Source of the DNA: Pseudomonadota bacterium
GTDB taxonomy: Bacteria; Desulfobacterota; WTBG01; CAIYCZ01
NCBI GenBank assembly: GCA_026388865.1
Contig: JAPLIX010000398.1
Span: forward strand, 1 to 18,681
Direction of reading: 5' to 3'
Length of the DNA stretch: 18,681 nt
In this document: positions 1-7,049 of the stretch, piece after piece
How positions within the stretch are numbered: position 1 is the first letter of the stretch
How the letters are laid out: the number at the start of each line of letters is the position of its first letter
Program-made: the position numbers and the translations under genes
Notes under the pieces: generated by a model
Seen by the model: the letters and a program-made list of their open reading frames with translations, nothing else
Databases searched by the model: none
Told to the model about the DNA's origin: nothing

Positions 1-741
1 CTTGGCATACTGGACCGGTATTTTTCGCTGCGCCCGCTCCATGTAAATAATGCCGCCCACAACCAACACCATAACAGCAATAACCAGCAGAATGAGAAGC
101 GGGCCCATTTCACCGGTCTGCATCAGCCTGACCGTACTGATGATGGCCGAGGGCATCCGGGCAACAATACCGGCAAAGATGATGAGCGAAATGCCGTTAC
201 CAATGCCCCGCTCAGTTATCTGTTCACCGAGCCACATAATAAACGCGGTGCCGGAAGTGAGGGTGATAATGGTCATCAGGCGGAACCCCCATCCTGCCGC
301 AAGCACCACCGGCTCGCCTGCGGGCCCGGCCATTTTCTCCAGGCCCACGCTGATGCCAAACCCCTGAATGATACTCAGGATGACGGTGCCATAGCGGGTG
401 TACTGGGTAATTTTTTTCCTTCCCGCCTCCCCCTCCTTTTGCAGTTTTTCCAGGTACGGGATGACCATGGTGAGCAGCTGCAGAATAATGGAAGAGCTGA
501 TATAGGGCATGATTCCCAGGGCAAAGACCGACATGTGTTCAAGGGCGCCGCCGGAAAACATGTCCATGAATCCAAACAGCGTGCCCTTGGCCCGGGCAAA
601 AAACGCTGCCAGGGCATTGCCGTCAATACCCGGCGTGGGAATATGCACCCCGACCCGGTACACAGCGAGCAGCAGAAAGCTTATAATAATGCGCTTGCGC
701 AGCTCAGGAATCTTGGGTATGTTTTGGAATCCGCCGATCAC
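1..741 (-). CDS. secY: Protein translocase subunit SecY (5' part, cut by window edge)
   Basis: SecY is the pore subunit of the SecYEG translocon in the inner membrane. Reading the minus strand from 741 gives 247 uninterrupted residues to the edge, a bit over half of a usual ~435-residue SecY. The start is GTG, giving MIGGFQNIPKIPELRKR. Recognisable family segments are AVYRVGVHIPTPGID, the plug region MDMFSGGALE, ALGIMPYISSSIILQLL and GEQITERGIGNGISLIIF. Hydrophobic membrane segments alternate with charged loops. The GTG follows the L15 stop codon directly, with GAGGAG six bases upstream inside rplO, so translation is probably coupled. It is the last gene of the spc cluster seen here; the C-terminal half lies outside the window. 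No frame break is visible. Confidence 0.97.
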   Translation of the reverse strand, partial: MIGGFQNIPKIPELRKRIIISFLLLAVYRVGVHIPTPGIDGNALAAFFARAKGTLFGFMDMFSGGALEHMSVFALGIMPYISSSIILQLLTMVIPYLEKLQKEGEAGRKKITQYTRYGTVILSIIQGFGISVGLEKMAGPAGEPVVLAAGWGFRLMTIITLTSGTAFIMWLGEQITERGIGNGISLIIFAGIVARMPSAIISTVRLMQTGEMGPLLILLVIAVMVLVVGGIIYMERAQRKIPVQYAK

Positions 742-1182
742 TTAGAGCTCCTCGACCCGCCCGCCTGCGGCCGTTATTTTATTATAGGCAGACTGACTGT
801 ATCTATGGACTTTCACCACCAGGGGGCGGTCTATCTCCCCATCCCCCAGAACCTTTATGCCATCGTAGATATTGGTGACCAGGCCGGCCTTCAGCAGCGC
901 TGCAGGGTCTACCGTGCTCTGTGCTTCAAAAACGCACAGCTGCTGCACATCCACCAGTGCATACTGTTTTTTGAATATATTGGCGAAGCCCCGTTTGGGC
1001 AGCCGTCTTTTGAGGGGCATCTGGCCGCCTTCAAAGCCAACCGCGGTCGTTCCTCCGGAGCGTGCTTTCTGCCCTTTATGCCCTTTACAGGCCGTCCCTC
1101 CGTGACCTGAGCCCTCGCCGCGGCCGACCCGCTTTCTGTTCTTGCGCGACCCCCGGGGGGGGGAAAGCGTACTTAAATCCAT
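742..1182 (-). CDS. rplO: 50S ribosomal protein L15
   Basis: L15 binds 23S rRNA and joins late in large-subunit assembly. The 146-residue product opens with the family pattern MDLSTLSP, then the basic Gly-rich stretch GSRKNRKRVGRGEGSGHGG (residues 11-29) and the signature FEGGQMPLKRRLPKRGF (50-66). An upstream in-frame ATG at 1197 would add MRKTV. I chose 1182 because family members begin near MDL and an AGGA lies eight bases before it. The upstream site cannot be excluded, since GGAGG sits 11 bases before 1197. The coding strand has a run of nine C then five G near 1155-1168, a place where sequencing indels would be easy, but the frame is intact. It lies between rpmD and secY. Confidence 0.97.
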   Translation of the reverse strand: MDLSTLSPPRGSRKNRKRVGRGEGSGHGGTACKGHKGQKARSGGTTAVGFEGGQMPLKRRLPKRGFANIFKKQYALVDVQQLCVFEAQSTVDPAALLKAGLVTNIYDGIKVLGDGEIDRPLVVKVHRYSQSAYNKITAAGGRVEEL

Positions 1183-1200
1183 CACCGTTTTCCTCATGCG

Positions 1201-1386
1201 TTAGACCGCCTCCTCCACTTTCAGGAGATGGTGCACCTTGACAATCATCCCCCGAATCTGGGGAGTATTATGAAATATTTTAGTCGTGTTCAGTTTATGC
1301 AGTCCCAGGCTCTGCAGAACGCGTCTCTGCTTTTCCGGCCTGCCGATTTTACTTCGTACCAGGGTTACTTTCAGTTTAGCTGCCAT
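1201..1386 (-). CDS. rpmD: 50S ribosomal protein L30
   Basis: A 61-residue L30, a small 23S-binding protein missing from many bacterial lineages but kept here. The signature IGRPEKQRRVLQSLGLHKLN occupies residues 14-33, followed by the usual INTPQIRGM-like segment (HNTPQIRGMIVKVHHLL). Length matches the family (about 60). The ribosome-binding site is weak (GAAGAGAACGG before ATG). The 55-base gap after rpsE holds a hairpin followed by a T tract, listed separately. Its stop codon is only 17 bases from the chosen rplO start. Confidence 0.96.
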   Translation of the reverse strand: MAAKLKVTLVRSKIGRPEKQRRVLQSLGLHKLNTTKIFHNTPQIRGMIVKVHHLLKVEEAV

Positions 1387-1420
1387 TGTCCGTTCTCTTC
1401 ATAAGTAGGTTGCGTTGATT

Positions 1421-1451
1421 AAAAATGCCAGCGCGCGCTGTTCAGGCTGGC
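1421..1451 (-). terminator. Candidate hairpin plus T tract between rpsE and rpmD
   Basis: On the minus strand GCCAGC (1451-1446) can pair with GCTGGC (1432-1427), and five T follow at 1425-1421. The first arm overlaps the end of rpsE, including its TGA stop. This has the form of a weak intrinsic terminator or attenuator inside the spc operon. The loop is long (13 bases), so stability is uncertain and readthrough is expected because rpmD, rplO and secY lie downstream. Confidence 0.3.
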
Positions 1452-1897
1452 GCCGTGAGCCTGCTCAGTCCTTCCAGCGTTGCTTTAATCACGTTATGGG
1501 GGTTGCGCGATCTGATGCATTTGGTGAGAATGTTTTTCACCCCCGCCACTTCCATAATGGCCCGGACCGCTCCACCGGCAATAACACCGGTACCTTCAGC
1601 TGCAGGCTTCATAAATACCTTGCCGGCGCCAAAGCGGCCGATTGTTTCATGGGGAATGGTGCCGTTCATAATGGGTACGGTGATGAGTTCTCGGCGCGCA
1701 TGCTCAATTGCTTTTCTGATAGCCTCCGGGACTTCCTTGGCCTTTCCCAGGCCTGATCCCACATGGCCTTTCCCGTCGCCCACCACCACCAGCGCGCTAA
1801 AGCTGAAGCGCCGTCCGCCCTTTACTACTTTTGCTACACGGCTTATATGAACGATTTTATCAATAAATGTGAGTTCGTCTGCGCTTGCAAATGCCAA
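1442..1897 (-). CDS. rpsE: 30S ribosomal protein S5
   Basis: S5 acts in 30S assembly, decoding accuracy and mRNA helicase activity at the entry tunnel. The 151-residue product has the N-terminal double-stranded-RNA-binding-like domain with FIDKIVHISRVAKVVKGGRR (11-30) and FSFSALVVVGDGKGHVG (31-47). The C-terminal domain carries VPIMNGTIPHETIG and KCIRSRNPHNVIKATLEGL. It is somewhat shorter than the usual ~165 residues, at the C terminus. The only in-frame start is TTG at 1897, seven bases after a strong AAGGAGG. An ATG five bases further upstream is in another frame and gives a short unrelated peptide. This is a rare start codon for a ribosomal protein. Confidence 0.95.
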   Translation of the reverse strand: MAFASADELTFIDKIVHISRVAKVVKGGRRFSFSALVVVGDGKGHVGSGLGKAKEVPEAIRKAIEHARRELITVPIMNGTIPHETIGRFGAGKVFMKPAAEGTGVIAGGAVRAIMEVAGVKNILTKCIRSRNPHNVIKATLEGLSRLTAPA

Positions 1898-1909
1898 ACC
1901 ATGACCTCC

Positions 1910-2278
1910 TTAAAATTTTAAACCTTTTTCTCGTGCAGCATCAGCCAGTGCCTTGATACGGCCATGATACAAATAGCCGTTGCGATCAAACACCACGCGC
2001 TCCACCTTCAGCGCCAGCGCTTTTTCAGCCACCAGGGTTCCGACCTGCTGTGCCGCTGCAATGGTATCTGCTGTCTTTAGTTTTCCCCGCAGCTCTTTAC
2101 TCCGGGTTGACACCCCCAGGACCGTGCTTCCCTGCGCATCATCAATCAACTGTGCGTAGATATGATGAAGGCTCCGGTAAACAGTAAGCCGGGGCCGTTC
2201 AGCAGTACCGGCAATGTTCTTGCGAATCCTTTTTTTTCTTCTCAGGTGCTTTCTGTTTTTTTCTTCCCGTGCACTCAC
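1910..2278 (-). CDS. rplR: 50S ribosomal protein L18
   Basis: L18 carries 5S rRNA into the central protuberance of the 50S subunit. The 122-residue product has a very basic N terminus (REEKNRKHLRRKKRIRKNI), then RPRLTVYRSLHHIYAQLIDD and the C-terminal FDRNGYLYHGRIKALADAAR signature, ending REKGLKF. Length is typical. The start is GTG at 2278 with AGGTGAAG upstream. It is followed 12 bases after its stop by rpsE and preceded by rplF after a 37-base gap. Confidence 0.97.
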   Translation of the reverse strand: MSAREEKNRKHLRRKKRIRKNIAGTAERPRLTVYRSLHHIYAQLIDDAQGSTVLGVSTRSKELRGKLKTADTIAAAQQVGTLVAEKALALKVERVVFDRNGYLYHGRIKALADAAREKGLKF

Positions 2279-2315
2279 GAATCTTCACCTACCCTCTAGA
2301 GAGCGTTTATGGTAT

Positions 2316-2852
2316 TTATTTTGCCCCGCTTTTGCCAACCTTGGTTTTTATCACTTCACCAAGATAGCGGATGCCCTTTCCCTTGTAGACATCTGGCTTT
2401 CTCAGGCTTTTAATTTTGGCTGCGATCTGGCCCACCAGCCCCTTGTCAATTCCCTCGATGGTAATGACCTGCTTCTCAACCTTGCCCTTAATGCCTTCGG
2501 GCAGGGGGAAATTGATCGGGTGAGAATATCCCAGCGTTAAATTGAGCATATTATTGCTCATGTCGGCACGATAGCCGACGCCAACAATCTCCAGCTCTTT
2601 TTTATATCCCTGGGTGACCCCTGACACCATATTGGCAACGAGGCTGCGGGTAAGGCCGTGCAGGGCGCGGATTTTATTCTGTTCAGACAATCGTGTTACG
2701 GTGATGCTGTTGTCTGTAACGTCTATCTTCAGTCCTTCAGGTATTGCATGCTGCATTTTGCCCTTGGGGCCTTCCACCTGAAGAACTGCCCCCTGCAGGT
2801 TTATACGAACCCCCTGGGGTACCACTATGGGAAGTTTTCCAACTCGACTCAT
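2316..2852 (-). CDS. rplF: 50S ribosomal protein L6
   Basis: L6 binds 23S helix 97 near the factor-binding site. The product is 178 residues, the usual length, and starts MSRVGKLPIVVPQGV. It has two similar L6 domains (about 11-82 and 90-165) and the C-terminal signature RKPDVYKGKGIRYLGE. The open frame continues upstream to 2900, but that would overlap rpsH by 37 bases. The ATG at 2852 has AGAGGAAAT in front of it and matches the family N terminus. It starts 11 bases after the rpsH stop. Confidence 0.97.
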   Translation of the reverse strand: MSRVGKLPIVVPQGVRINLQGAVLQVEGPKGKMQHAIPEGLKIDVTDNSITVTRLSEQNKIRALHGLTRSLVANMVSGVTQGYKKELEIVGVGYRADMSNNMLNLTLGYSHPINFPLPEGIKGKVEKQVITIEGIDKGLVGQIAAKIKSLRKPDVYKGKGIRYLGEVIKTKVGKSGAK

Positions 2853-2863
2853 GGTTATTTCCT

Positions 2864-3259
2864 CTAACAGCAGGAGCAGATAAGCTCGCCCCCGATACAT
2901 TCTTTGCGTGCTTGCTTGTCAGTTACAATGCCTTTTGAGGTTGACAGGATAGCCAGCCCCAGCCCGCTTTTTATCGGGGGAATTTCATCTTTAGCGACAT
3001 AGACGCGCCGGCCCGGTTTTGACAGGCGGCGCAGATCTGACACCGCCGGCTGTTTACGTGCATCATATTTCAAATAGACCTGCAGCAGCGATTTATGTCC
3101 CTCAGTCAGCACCTTATAATTTTTAATATAGCCTTCATTCTTGAGCGCCTGGAGAATGCTCACCTTCATCCGGGAAGATGGCATATCCACCTTTGCAAAG
3201 CGTGCCTTATAGCCGTTTCTGATCCGCGTAAGCATGTCGGCAATTGGATCGGTCATCAT
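2864..3259 (-). CDS. rpsH: 30S ribosomal protein S8
   Basis: S8 is an early 16S-binding protein of the central domain; in Escherichia coli it also represses the spc operon. The 131-residue product opens MMTDPIADMLTRIRNG and carries LRRLSKPGRRVYVAKDEIP and GLGLAILSTSKGIVTDKQAR. The family usually ends GGEVLCYVW-like, but here the end reads GGELICSCC. The common terminal aromatic residue is lost and three Cys lie in the last four positions. The frame is otherwise intact. It lies between rpsN and rplF. Confidence 0.97.
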   Translation of the reverse strand: MMTDPIADMLTRIRNGYKARFAKVDMPSSRMKVSILQALKNEGYIKNYKVLTEGHKSLLQVYLKYDARKQPAVSDLRRLSKPGRRVYVAKDEIPPIKSGLGLAILSTSKGIVTDKQARKECIGGELICSCC

Positions 3260-3289
3260 GGTTGCTATCCCCTTATCGTATGGTTCCTG

Positions 3290-3475
3290 TTACCAGCTTG
3301 ATTTTATGACCCCGGGTATTTCTCCCTTGAGGGCTAAGTTCCGGAAGCAGATCCTGCACATGTCAAATTTTCTGTAATATGCCCGGGGGCGACCGCACAG
3401 CGGACAGCGCCGGTAGTTTCTTACTTTAAATTTATTAGGCCGTTTTGCCTTGGCAATTAATGATTTCTTGGCCAC
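3290..3475 (-). CDS. rpsZ: 30S ribosomal protein S14, zinc-binding (C+) type
   Basis: S14 sits in the head of the 30S subunit and is needed for S2 and S3 to join. At 61 residues this is the short, zinc-binding form. Cys24-x2-Cys27 (CPLC) and Cys40-x2-Cys43 (CRIC) form the zinc site. The C terminus GEIPGVIKSSW is the family signature. The start is GTG at 3475, with AAGGAG nine bases upstream. The longer Cys-less paralogue used under zinc limitation in some bacteria is not in this window. Some annotators use the symbol rpsN. Confidence 0.97.
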   Translation of the reverse strand: MAKKSLIAKAKRPNKFKVRNYRRCPLCGRPRAYYRKFDMCRICFRNLALKGEIPGVIKSSW

Positions 3476-3499
3476 GAGGCTTCTCCTTGCTGAAATAGA

Positions 3500-4039
3500 C
3501 TAATCCCTGAATGGCATTCCCATCATCTTCAGGAGGGCTTTACCCTCTTCATCAGTTTTTGCCGTTGTCGAAACCACAATACTCATGCCCCTGATTTTAT
3601 CAATCTTGTCATAGTCGATCTCGGGGAAAATAATCTGCTCGCGGATACCCAGCGCATAGGTTCCTCTGCCGTCAAATGATTTGCCGGATACGCCGCGGAA
3701 ATCCCTGATCCGGGCCAGCGCAATGTTCACCAGGCGGTCAAAGAACTCATACATCCGGTCGCCGCGCAGCGTTACCTTGCAGCCGATGGGCATCCCCTCC
3801 CGGAGCTTAAAATTCGCAATCGATTTTTTTGCCCGGGTAACAACCGGCTTCTGCCCGGCAATGGCAGTCATCTCAGCCTGAGCTGAATCTAAAACCTTTG
3901 CATTCTGAATCGCCTCTCCCAGCCCCATGTTGATAACTATCTTGTCCAGCCTGGGAACCTGCATTACATTCTTGTAGCTGAACTCCTTCATCAGGGCCGG
4001 AACAACTTTTTCCTTATAGAGCGTCTTAAGCCGAGCCAT
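3500..4039 (-). CDS. rplE: 50S ribosomal protein L5
   Basis: L5 binds 5S rRNA and the tRNA elbow in the central protuberance. The product is 179 residues, exactly the usual length, and starts MARLKTLYKEKVVPALM. Signature pieces are LDKIVINMGLGEAI, KLREGMPIGCKVTLRG and FPEIDYDKIDKIRGM. An in-frame GTG at 4045 would add MW. I prefer the ATG at 4039 because of the family start and the GAGAGG just upstream. It follows rplX after an 11-base gap. Wording is close to geobacterial and other deltaproteobacterial L5, which is one reason for the taxonomic guess. Confidence 0.97.
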   Translation of the reverse strand: MARLKTLYKEKVVPALMKEFSYKNVMQVPRLDKIVINMGLGEAIQNAKVLDSAQAEMTAIAGQKPVVTRAKKSIANFKLREGMPIGCKVTLRGDRMYEFFDRLVNIALARIRDFRGVSGKSFDGRGTYALGIREQIIFPEIDYDKIDKIRGMSIVVSTTAKTDEEGKALLKMMGMPFRD

Positions 4040-4050
4040 CCACACCTCTC

Positions 4051-4380
4051 TTATCGATCTAAGATCTCACCGCAGGCAGTGCATGCCCGCGCGGTATTTT
4101 TGTCTTCAAGAACGATTTTTTTGATACGCACTGCATCATTGCAGCGGGGGCATACAATATTGACATTGGTTACATTGAGCGGGCCTTCCCGCTCGATAAT
4201 GCCGCCCTGCCGGGTCTTTCCTCCCGGACGCGCATGCCGCTTGATGAAATTTATTTTTTCGACAATGACGGTGTCCTTTTTATGATTGACCTTGAGGATT
4301 TTGCCCGTCTTGCCTTTCTCTTTTCCGGCTAATACCTTAACCGTATCACCTTTTTTAACATGAAACTTGGAGCGCTCCAT
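4051..4380 (-). CDS. rplX: 50S ribosomal protein L24
   Basis: L24 is an assembly-initiating 23S-binding protein near the exit tunnel. The 109-residue product has the KOW motif (KGDTVKVLAGKEKGKTGKIL, about residues 10-29), then INFIKRHARP and EGPLNVTNVNIVCPRC. Two Cys pairs, CPRC and CTAC, near the C terminus make a small zinc-ribbon-like site seen in many bacterial L24. The frame extends to a GTG at 4398, but AGGAG lies seven bases before the ATG at 4380, which gives MERSKFHVKKGD and fits the family. Confidence 0.96.
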   Translation of the reverse strand: MERSKFHVKKGDTVKVLAGKEKGKTGKILKVNHKKDTVIVEKINFIKRHARPGGKTRQGGIIEREGPLNVTNVNIVCPRCNDAVRIKKIVLEDKNTARACTACGEILDR

Positions 4381-4413
4381 GCTCATTCTCCTGCACACTG
4401 ACGGTGCCGACTC

Positions 4414-4782
4414 CTACAGCACTTCCGGAGCCAGCGATATTATTTTCATGAAGTTTTTAGCCCGCAGCTCACGGGCAACCGGGCCAAAAATTCTGGTGCC
4501 AATCGGCTCATTCGCGTTATTAATCAGTACTGCGGAGTTATCATCAAATCTGATGTAGGAGCCATCCGGTCTGCGCACCTCCTTGGCGGTACGCACAATA
4601 ACCGCTTTCATCACCTCTCCCTTTTTAACTTTCGCATTGGGAATGGATTCTTTAATGGACACCACAATCACGTCCCCCAGGGTGGCATAGCGCCGCCGGG
4701 AGCCTCCCAGCACCTTTATACACTGCAGCTTTTTTGCTCCAGAGTTATCAGCTGCAACCAGCGTTGTCTGCATCTGGATCAT
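4414..4782 (-). CDS. rplN: 50S ribosomal protein L14
   Basis: L14 lies at the subunit interface and contacts 16S helix 14. The 122-residue product has the usual length and the start MIQMQTTLVAADNSGAK. The signature includes GDVIVVSIKESIPNAKVKKG and NEPIGTRIFGPVARELR. The ATG at 4782 has GGAG eight bases upstream. It is the first gene of the spc-type block after rpsQ, separated by 45 bases with no terminator visible, so S10 and spc genes probably share a transcript. Confidence 0.98.
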   Translation of the reverse strand: MIQMQTTLVAADNSGAKKLQCIKVLGGSRRRYATLGDVIVVSIKESIPNAKVKKGEVMKAVIVRTAKEVRRPDGSYIRFDDNSAVLINNANEPIGTRIFGPVARELRAKNFMKIISLAPEVL

Positions 4783-4827
4783 CTCTGCATCTCCATAGGA
4801 ATACGGGTCTCCGGTAGTGCTGACACC

Positions 4828-5079
4828 CTACACTGCTCGTTTGACAATTTCGACAACCTTCCACCGTTTATCTTTACTAAGCGGACGGCATTCCTTGATT
4901 AATACGGTATCGCCGATCCGGCAGGTATTGCCCTGATCGTGGGCTTTATAGCGAACCCGCTTTTTAATATACTTTTTATACAGGGAGTGCTTGGTGATAC
5001 GGACAGTGGCAACCACAACCGTTTTGTCCATTTTATTGCTCACGATCACTCCGGTGCGTGTCTTACTGAGTCCTCTCAT
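4828..5079 (-). CDS. rpsQ: 30S ribosomal protein S17
   Basis: S17 is a primary 16S-binding protein with an OB fold. The 83-residue product carries the start MRGLSKTRTGVIVSNKMDKT, then TVVVATVRITKHSLYKKYIKK and the signature GDTVLIKECRPLSKDKRW near the C terminus. AAGGAAACGG precedes the ATG. It lies 21 bases after rpmC and closes the S10 block. Length and order are normal. Confidence 0.97.
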   Translation of the reverse strand: MRGLSKTRTGVIVSNKMDKTVVVATVRITKHSLYKKYIKKRVRYKAHDQGNTCRIGDTVLIKECRPLSKDKRWKVVEIVKRAV

Positions 5080-5100
5080 ATACCGTTTCCTTTTAACCCC

Positions 5101-5298
5101 TTACTGCCGGTGAAGTTCTTTTTCACGGATCATTGTTTTAACGCGGGCAATGTCCCGTTTTACCTGGACTACTTTCATGGCATTGGAGAGCTGATTGGTT
5201 GCCAGCTGAAACTTCAAGTTAAACAGTTCGCCGGCAAAATCTTTTTCTTTCTGTCTGAGCTCATCAACATTCAGCTCACGCAATTCTTTTGCTTTCAC
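5101..5298 (-). CDS. rpmC: 50S ribosomal protein L29
   Basis: L29 is a small two-helix protein at the exit tunnel, next to L23 and a docking point for trigger factor and SRP. The 65-residue product begins MKAKELRELNVDEL and has the family core LFNLKFQLATNQLSNAMKV followed by IARVKTMIREKEL. The start is GTG at 5298, overlapping the rplP stop in a GTGA arrangement, which indicates translational coupling. Confidence 0.96.
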   Translation of the reverse strand: MKAKELRELNVDELRQKEKDFAGELFNLKFQLATNQLSNAMKVVQVKRDIARVKTMIREKELHRQ

Positions 5299-5708
5299 AG
5301 CTCCTCCCGGGTAATGAATTTCGTTTCAAGCGGCAGCTTATGTGATGCCAGGCGAAAAGCTTCGCGCGCTATCGTTTCCGGGACCCCTTCCATTTCATAC
5401 AGAATCCGGCCCGGCTTTATGACCGCAACCCAGTCCTCCGGGGCACCTTTACCTTTTCCCATTCTGGTTTCAGCCGGCTTTTTGGTGACCGGCTTATCCG
5501 GGAAGATCCTGATCCACAGCTTTCCTCCGCGTTTAATATGGCGCATGAGCGCCACTCTGCCCGCCTCTATCTGACGCGATGTCAGCCACCCGCAGGCCAG
5601 TGCTTTCAGTCCATAATCACCGAAGCTTAAGTCGCTGCCGCGGTAGGCCGCCCCCCGGGTTCTTCCCTTCTGCCGTTTCCGGTACTTGATCTTTTTAGGC
5701 GCTAGCAT
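5295..5708 (-). CDS. rplP: 50S ribosomal protein L16
   Basis: L16 helps shape the A site and E site of the 50S subunit. The 137-residue product starts MLAPKKIKYRKRQKGRTRG and has GDYGLKALACGWLTSRQIEA, KRGGKLWIRIFPDKPVTKKP and the signature APEDWVAVIKPGRILYE. Length is standard. It overlaps the end of rpsC by 14 bases and the start of rpmC by four, so the three genes form a tightly coupled unit. Confidence 0.98.
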   Translation of the reverse strand: MLAPKKIKYRKRQKGRTRGAAYRGSDLSFGDYGLKALACGWLTSRQIEAGRVALMRHIKRGGKLWIRIFPDKPVTKKPAETRMGKGKGAPEDWVAVIKPGRILYEMEGVPETIAREAFRLASHKLPLETKFITREEL

Positions 5709-6348
5709 GTGCAGCCTTTCCTCTGGTTAACGTTTCTCCGTGAAAAACCCAGACCTTGACGCCGATAATACCATAGGTGGTTTTGGCTTCGGCAAAACCG
5801 TAGTCAATATCTGCCCGCAGCGTATGCAGGGGTACCCGGCCTTCCCGGTACCATTCGGTCCGCGCCATCTCAGCGCCGCCCAGGCGGCCGGCACAGGTAA
5901 TTTTGATCCCCAGAGCTCCGCACTTTAGTGTCGAGGTAACCGCCTTCTTCATGGCCCGCCGGAACGCAACGCGTCGCTCCAGCTGCAGGCAGACGTTTTC
6001 CGCAATCAGCTGCGAGTCGGTTTCGGGCCGCTGGACTTCGGAAATATTGATATACACTTCCTTCTCCGTCATCCGCTGCAGCTCGCCCTTCAGCTTCTCT
6101 ATTTCCGAGCCTTTTTTGCCGATGATGATGCCGGGCCGGGCGGTGAAAATATTAATCCTGCTCTTGTTAGCCGCCCGTTCTATGTCAATGCGTGCAATAC
6201 CCGCATGATAGAGTTTTGCTTTGATGTACTTTCGTATGCGCAGATCTTCGTGCAGATACCGGCTGAAATCTTTTTCTGCATACCACCGGGAACTCCAGGT
6301 TTTTATTATTCCCAGTCGAAATCCTGTGGGATGAGTTTTTTGACCCAC
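5695..6348 (-). CDS. rpsC: 30S ribosomal protein S3
   Basis: S3 lines the mRNA entry channel in the 30S head. The 217-residue product begins MGQKTHPTGFRLGIIKTW and has a type 2 KH domain with the GIIIGKKG loop at residues 73-80. The C-terminal S3 domain carries GAEMARTEWYREGRVPLHTLRADIDYG in pieces and ends near VWVFHGETL. Length is usual. The start is GTG at 6348, preceded by a strong AGGAGG. It lies 19 bases after rplV. Confidence 0.98.
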   Translation of the reverse strand: MGQKTHPTGFRLGIIKTWSSRWYAEKDFSRYLHEDLRIRKYIKAKLYHAGIARIDIERAANKSRINIFTARPGIIIGKKGSEIEKLKGELQRMTEKEVYINISEVQRPETDSQLIAENVCLQLERRVAFRRAMKKAVTSTLKCGALGIKITCAGRLGGAEMARTEWYREGRVPLHTLRADIDYGFAEAKTTYGIIGVKVWVFHGETLTRGKAAHASA

Positions 6349-6367
6349 GGCTGTACCTCCTGTTTAT

Positions 6368-6700
6368 TTATGCTTCATCAAGAATGACGGTTATATGGCT
6401 GCTGCGTTTGCGGATGCGCACGCCTCTGCCCATTGACGCAGGTCTGAAGCGCTTGAGCATGGGCCCCGCATTCACATAGATGTTCTTCACGAACAGAGTG
6501 TCAATGTCGATCCCTTCCCTCTTTTCCGCACTGGCCACTGCAGAATGGATGAGCTTGGAAATATACGGGCATGAGGCCTTGGACGTAAAATCCAGCACAC
6601 TCAAAGCGTCGCTCACCTTTTTGCCCTTTATCAGGTTGGCAACCAGCCGCGCTTTTTGCGGTGAAACGCGGATATATTTTGCAATAGCATTCACTTCCAT
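6368..6700 (-). CDS. rplV: 50S ribosomal protein L22
   Basis: L22 lines the exit tunnel with a long beta hairpin and binds all 23S domains; macrolide resistance can map to it. The 110-residue product starts MEVNAIAKYIRVSPQKARLV. The C-terminal signature NAGPMLKRFRPASMGRG covers the tunnel hairpin and is followed by IRKRSSHITVILDEA. The frame is open to 6781, inside rpsS, but the family start and normal length support the ATG at 6700. GAGG lies 13 bases upstream, a slightly long spacing. Confidence 0.96.
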   Translation of the reverse strand: MEVNAIAKYIRVSPQKARLVANLIKGKKVSDALSVLDFTSKASCPYISKLIHSAVASAEKREGIDIDTLFVKNIYVNAGPMLKRFRPASMGRGVRIRKRSSHITVILDEA

Positions 6701-6731
6701 ATGGGTCTGCTTCCCTCTGTATGTACGCTTG

Positions 6732-7022
6732 TTATGCCGGTTTTTCCTTCTTCTGCGCCTTGCGGTCTCCGGAGTGGCCATGGAAGATCCTGGTCGGGGA
6801 AAATTCTCCCAGCTTGTGCCCGACCATGTTTTCCGTCACAAACACCGGGATAAACTTTTTCCCGTTGTGCACGGCAAAGGTCATTCCGACCATCTCGGGG
6901 ATTATGGTTGAACGGCGCGACCAGGTCTTGATCACTTTTTTGTCGTTTGTCTCGATGGCCTTCTGTACCTTGCGCGACACACTTTCGTCGATGAAAGGCC
7001 CTTTTTTAAGTGAGCGTGGCAT
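6732..7022 (-). CDS. rpsS: 30S ribosomal protein S19
   Basis: S19 works with S13 in the 30S head next to the A site. The 96-residue product begins MPRSLKKGPFIDESVSRKV and has the signature VHNGKKFIPVFVTENMVGH followed by KLGEFSPTRIFHGHSGD. The C terminus is a Lys-rich tail. GGAG lies nine bases before the ATG. It sits between rplB and rplV with short gaps, as in the canonical S10 order. Confidence 0.98.
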   Translation of the reverse strand: MPRSLKKGPFIDESVSRKVQKAIETNDKKVIKTWSRRSTIIPEMVGMTFAVHNGKKFIPVFVTENMVGHKLGEFSPTRIFHGHSGDRKAQKKEKPA

Positions 7023-7049
7023 TATGTACGTCTCCGTGTTCAGTCCTAA

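Noticed and set aside
439..1110. Long plus-strand open frame opposite SecY and L15
   Set aside because: It is antisense to two clear conserved genes and its translation shows no family pattern.
2852..2900. N-terminal extension of L6 to 2900
   Set aside because: It would overlap the end of rpsH and begins with residues not seen in the family; the ATG at 2852 has its own binding site.
4939..5574. 211-codon plus-strand frame opposite S17, L29 and L16
   Set aside because: It is a shadow of conserved genes on the other strand, with no ribosome-binding site or recognisable domain.
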